From: Elusimicrobiota bacterium
GTDB lineage: Bacteria; CG03; SLGR01; PWQF01
Assembly: GCA_003557485.1 (NCBI GenBank)
Contig: PWOI01000162.1
Coordinates: 1 to 16,104, forward strand
Length of the DNA: 16,104 nt
Direction: 5' to 3'
In this document: positions 13,725 to 16,104 of the stretch, piece after piece
Position numbering within the stretch: the first letter of the stretch is position 1
How the letters are laid out: every line of letters starts with the position of its first letter
Made by a program: the position numbers and the translations under genes
Notes under the pieces: model-generated
What the model was told of the DNA's origin: nothing
Seen by the model: the letters and a program-made list of their open reading frames with translations, nothing else
Database searches by the model: none

Positions 13725-14093
13725 ATGATTAAAAAAACTAGCGAGAAAAAGAAGGAGCCAACAGATTACAGAAAACTGGCGGGTAAAATAGCTGAGATAG
13801 TATCAGAGAAAAAGGCCGAAGATATAATAGCCCTTGATATAAGTTCACTGGCTTCTTTTACTGAAATAATAATGATATCTTCCGCTAATTCTTCAGCTCA
13901 GATTAATGCAATCATGCGGGCGCTCAAAAAAAACCTGTCCGGGATAAAGCCGGACCACATAGAAGGTGAGCCGTCTGATGGATGGGTGCTGGTTGATTTT
14001 GACGGGCTTATTCTCAATATATTTATTCCTTCAAAAAGGGAATTCTACTCTCTTGAGAGGCTCTGGGGTGACGGGGAAAAAGTCAATGTATGA
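13725..14093 (+). CDS. rsfS: ribosome silencing factor RsfS (RsfA/YbeB/iojap family)
   Basis: Binds ribosomal protein uL14 on the large subunit and blocks joining with the small subunit, lowering translation under starvation. The 122-residue protein shows ALDISSLASFTEIIMISSANSS near 36-57, HIEGEPSDGWVLVDFDGLILNIF at 78-100 and REFYSLERLWGD near 105-116, all typical. A TTG at 13722 is in frame, but the ATG at 13725 is preferred; AAGG next to the LCP stop codon is the likely ribosome-binding site at somewhat long spacing. The N-terminus has a lysine-rich extension of about ten residues. Its stop overlaps the argS start. Confidence 0.95.
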   Translation: MIKKTSEKKKEPTDYRKLAGKIAEIVSEKKAEDIIALDISSLASFTEIIMISSANSSAQINAIMRALKKNLSGIKPDHIEGEPSDGWVLVDFDGLILNIFIPSKREFYSLERLWGDGEKVNV

Positions 14094-15609
14094 ATTAAAG
14101 ATAAAAGAAAAAATAGAACAGGTTACAGGTCTTGATGATATTAAACTGACTGTGCCGCCGCCCGGATTCAGCGGCGATTTGTCATCAAACGCCGCTCTTG
14201 CCTCAGGTATTGTACCTCAGAAACTGGCAGAGGAGCTGAACGGACTGGATGAAGTTGAAAAAACCGATATAGCCGGCCCCGGGTTTATAAATATAACTAT
14301 TAACGGAAAGGCTCTTGAAGATGAGATAAAAGAAATCTTATCTTCCCCTGCATTATATGGCGGCGGAGAAAAAAAAGGTAAAGTTCTTTTTGAAATGGTC
14401 AGCTCCAATCCGACAGGCCCTCTTCATATAGGACATGGCCGCGGAGCCGCGATAGGCGACTCGCTTGCGAGGATATTTGAGAAACTCGGATATGATGTTT
14501 TCAGGGAATATTATGTAAACGATACAGGTAACCAGATGCAGCTTCTGGGCGAAAGCGTAAGGTGTATTCAGCAGGGAAAAGAAGTGCCGGAAAACGGATA
14601 CAGGGGCGATTATATGAAACAGATAGCTGCCGGACTTACCTCCTCGGAGGATTTATCAAAGGCAGCGGGAGAGAAAATTTTAGGAATGCATTTTGAGACT
14701 CTTAATAAATTTGCAGTTGAGTACAGCAGCACTGTTTACGAAAGTGATTTTATACGGGCCAAGAAAGTTGAAGATGTAATTGAAGAAATGAAAAAAAGAG
14801 ACCTTACATATGAAAAAGACGGCGCACTCTGGTTCAGGTCTTCCAGCTTCAATGACGATGCTGACAGGGTACTTATAAAAAAGGACGGTGAACTAACCTA
14901 TTTTGCGTCCGACTGCGCTTACCATATCGACAAAGCGCAGAGAGCAGAACGGCTTGTTAATATATGGGGCGCTGACCATCACGGCTACGTAGAGAGGCTG
15001 CGGGCTTTCTTTAAAGCTTTCGGCTATGCGGGAAAAAAGCGGATGGATATAGTCCTTTACCAGCTTGTTGACTTGAAAAGAGGCAGCGAGAAAGTATCTA
15101 TGTCTACAAGGGCGGGTGAATTTGTCACGCTTGACGAAGTTCTTGATGAGGTTGGAAAAGATGCAGCCAGGTTCTTTATGCTTATGAGAAGCAGTGACGC
15201 TCCCCTTGAATTCGACCTTGAACTTGCAAAAGAGGAATCATCCAAGAATCCGGTTTACTATGTGCAGTATTCTCACGCAAGAATTTGTTCCATTTTCCGT
15301 AAAAAGGGGATTTCTTTTGAAGATATCAGTCCTTCGGATGTCCAGGGGCTTGGAAACGAGGAGCGGGAAATAGTTAAATTTCTTGCCCATTACCCGGTTC
15401 TCCTTCAAAAATGCCTACAGCTGGACGCCCCGCATCTTCTTACAGATTACCTGAGGCAGTCGGCGTCTGCATTTCACAAGTATTACGATACCGTAAGGGT
15501 AATAGGAAGCAAACAGGAAAGACAGCGGCTGGCTCTACTGAGAGCTGTAAAGGAAATAATAAAAGACGCGCTCGGGCTTTTGGGGGTGTCGGCCCCCGAA
15601 AAGATGTAA
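14086..15609 (+). CDS. argS: arginyl-tRNA synthetase ArgS (compact form)
   Basis: Class I aminoacyl-tRNA synthetase that charges tRNA-Arg. Motifs: FEMVSSNPTGPLHIGHGRG with the HIGH signature at 114-117, VNDTGNQM (144-151), WGADHHGY (294-301), KVSMSTRAGEFV at 336-347 in place of KMSKS (normal for ArgS, which rarely has a canonical KMSKS), and a DALR-type anticodon-binding domain from about 388 to the end in VSAPEKM. At 507 residues it is shorter than the usual 550-590; the N-terminal Add domain is compact, reaching AGPGFINI by residue 70. The frame is open upstream to 13966, inside rsfS, but the ATG at 14086 gives a family-like start, overlapping the rsfS stop by eight bases. Confidence 0.95.
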   Translation: MYELKIKEKIEQVTGLDDIKLTVPPPGFSGDLSSNAALASGIVPQKLAEELNGLDEVEKTDIAGPGFINITINGKALEDEIKEILSSPALYGGGEKKGKVLFEMVSSNPTGPLHIGHGRGAAIGDSLARIFEKLGYDVFREYYVNDTGNQMQLLGESVRCIQQGKEVPENGYRGDYMKQIAAGLTSSEDLSKAAGEKILGMHFETLNKFAVEYSSTVYESDFIRAKKVEDVIEEMKKRDLTYEKDGALWFRSSSFNDDADRVLIKKDGELTYFASDCAYHIDKAQRAERLVNIWGADHHGYVERLRAFFKAFGYAGKKRMDIVLYQLVDLKRGSEKVSMSTRAGEFVTLDEVLDEVGKDAARFFMLMRSSDAPLEFDLELAKEESSKNPVYYVQYSHARICSIFRKKGISFEDISPSDVQGLGNEEREIVKFLAHYPVLLQKCLQLDAPHLLTDYLRQSASAFHKYYDTVRVIGSKQERQRLALLRAVKEIIKDALGLLGVSAPEKM

Positions 15610-15657
15610 GAAACCGGAGAAAGTATTAATATTGATGAATAACTTTGAGGTTGAAAA

Positions 15658-16104
15658 ATGAAAATAACCTGGTACGGTATGGCCTGTTTTTTAATTGAGT
15701 CTTCATCCGGGACCAGAGTTATGACCGATCCCTACGACGCTTCTGTAGGGTACAGGATTCCTGCGGAGCCGGCAGATATAGTAACGGTCTCTCACAGCCA
15801 TTTTGACCATAGTGCCGTTGATACAGTGAAGGGCCAGCCCGTTGTTGTCAGCGGAGAGGGACACAACAGGAATAAAGGGGTAGTTTTTACGGGTATACAG
15901 ACTTTTCACGATGACTGCAATGGAAAAGAAAGAGGAACCAACACCGCATTCATAATCGAAATGGACAACATAAGATTTCTGCACCTCGGGGATATAGGGC
16001 ATACTCTCAGCCCAGCCCATATAAAAGCTTTTAAACCCTGCGATATACTTGCCCTGCCGGTAGGAGGGATATTTACCATAGATAGTTCCGGCGCCGCTGA
16101 AATA
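15658..16104 (+). CDS. metallo-beta-lactamase-fold metal-dependent hydrolase (UPF0173-like), cut by the window edge
   Basis: The first 149 residues of a protein that continues past the right edge; family members are usually about 220-230 residues. The start MKITWYGMACFLIE is the first strand pair of UPF0173-type hydrolases. Metal-binding features are visible: HSHFDH at 46-51 (HxHxDH), His84 in TFHDD, and the LGDIGH motif at 110-115 with Asp112. RGTNTAFII at 92-100 is another family element. It probably hydrolyses a small substrate with two metal ions; the substrate is unknown. GAGG at 15647-15650 is the likely ribosome-binding site. It lies 48 bases after argS on the same strand; a nine-codon frame (15635-15661) ends over its start as ATGA, probably by chance. 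Confidence 0.88.
   Translation, partial: MKITWYGMACFLIESSSGTRVMTDPYDASVGYRIPAEPADIVTVSHSHFDHSAVDTVKGQPVVVSGEGHNRNKGVVFTGIQTFHDDCNGKERGTNTAFIIEMDNIRFLHLGDIGHTLSPAHIKAFKPCDILALPVGGIFTIDSSGAAEI

Noticed and set aside
13966-14085. Longer N-terminus for ArgS
   Set aside because: The extra 40 codons are inside rsfS in another frame and do not resemble ArgS; the start at 14086 does.

Overview
The window reads as chromosomal DNA of a Gram-negative (diderm) bacterium. It has genes with family-typical translations throughout, strong Shine-Dalgarno sites before many of them, short gaps, no transposase, phage gene, tRNA, rRNA or CRISPR array. The diderm assignment rests on an outer-membrane beta-barrel fragment at the left edge and a TorF-type porin, both next to a periplasm-facing ammonium system. 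The combination (PorV/UPF0164-like barrel, TorF porin-Amt-PII, DUF1614, LCP protein between nadD and rsfS) fits a little-cultivated lineage such as Omnitrophota or Elusimicrobiota, but no marker here fixes the phylum; that is inference.

Layout. 1-185: the end of an outer-membrane protein gene. 260-1051: uppP (undecaprenyl-diphosphatase), convergent with a DUF1614 membrane protein gene on the minus strand (1092-1760). 1943-2452: a small sigma-70-like factor with its own promoter and a leader able to fold over its start codon. 2482-2583: a structured leader with a small hexaloop hairpin, then two mutually exclusive hairpins, the second a 21-bp intrinsic terminator. It precedes an ammonium operon: TorF porin, amt, glnB/glnK-type PII. 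A spacer with alternative hairpins and a tiny ORF leads to nadE (ammonia-dependent NAD synthetase), closed by a strong terminator at 5911-5938.

6047-8340: a two-gene unit from an extended -10 promoter: a stand-alone Fe-S-type PD-(D/E)XK nuclease overlapping by ATGA a PIN-PhoH ATPase. 8431-9425: a strong promoter drives a PPC/DUF296 protein, rplU and rpmA, again with an ATGA overlap, ending in a hairpin terminator that abuts the next start codon. 9493-16104: a tight housekeeping run proB, proA, nadD, LCP-family protein, rsfS, argS and a metallo-beta-lactamase-fold hydrolase cut by the right edge.

How the genes connect. The porin, Amt and PII form an ammonium uptake and sensing module, and NadE uses ammonia to amidate NaAD, the product of NadD made from the downstream operon. 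So the last two steps of NAD synthesis are both encoded here, in separate transcription units. ProB and ProA supply the first two steps of proline synthesis. UppP recycles the undecaprenyl carrier that LCP-type enzymes use for glycan transfer.

The most interesting item is the leader before the TorF-amt-PII operon. Its layout (5'-proximal hairpin with loop AAUGGC, short linker, second hairpin that competes with a terminator) resembles the two-hairpin RNA target of ANTAR antiterminators, which control nitrogen genes in other bacteria. No ANTAR protein is encoded in the window.
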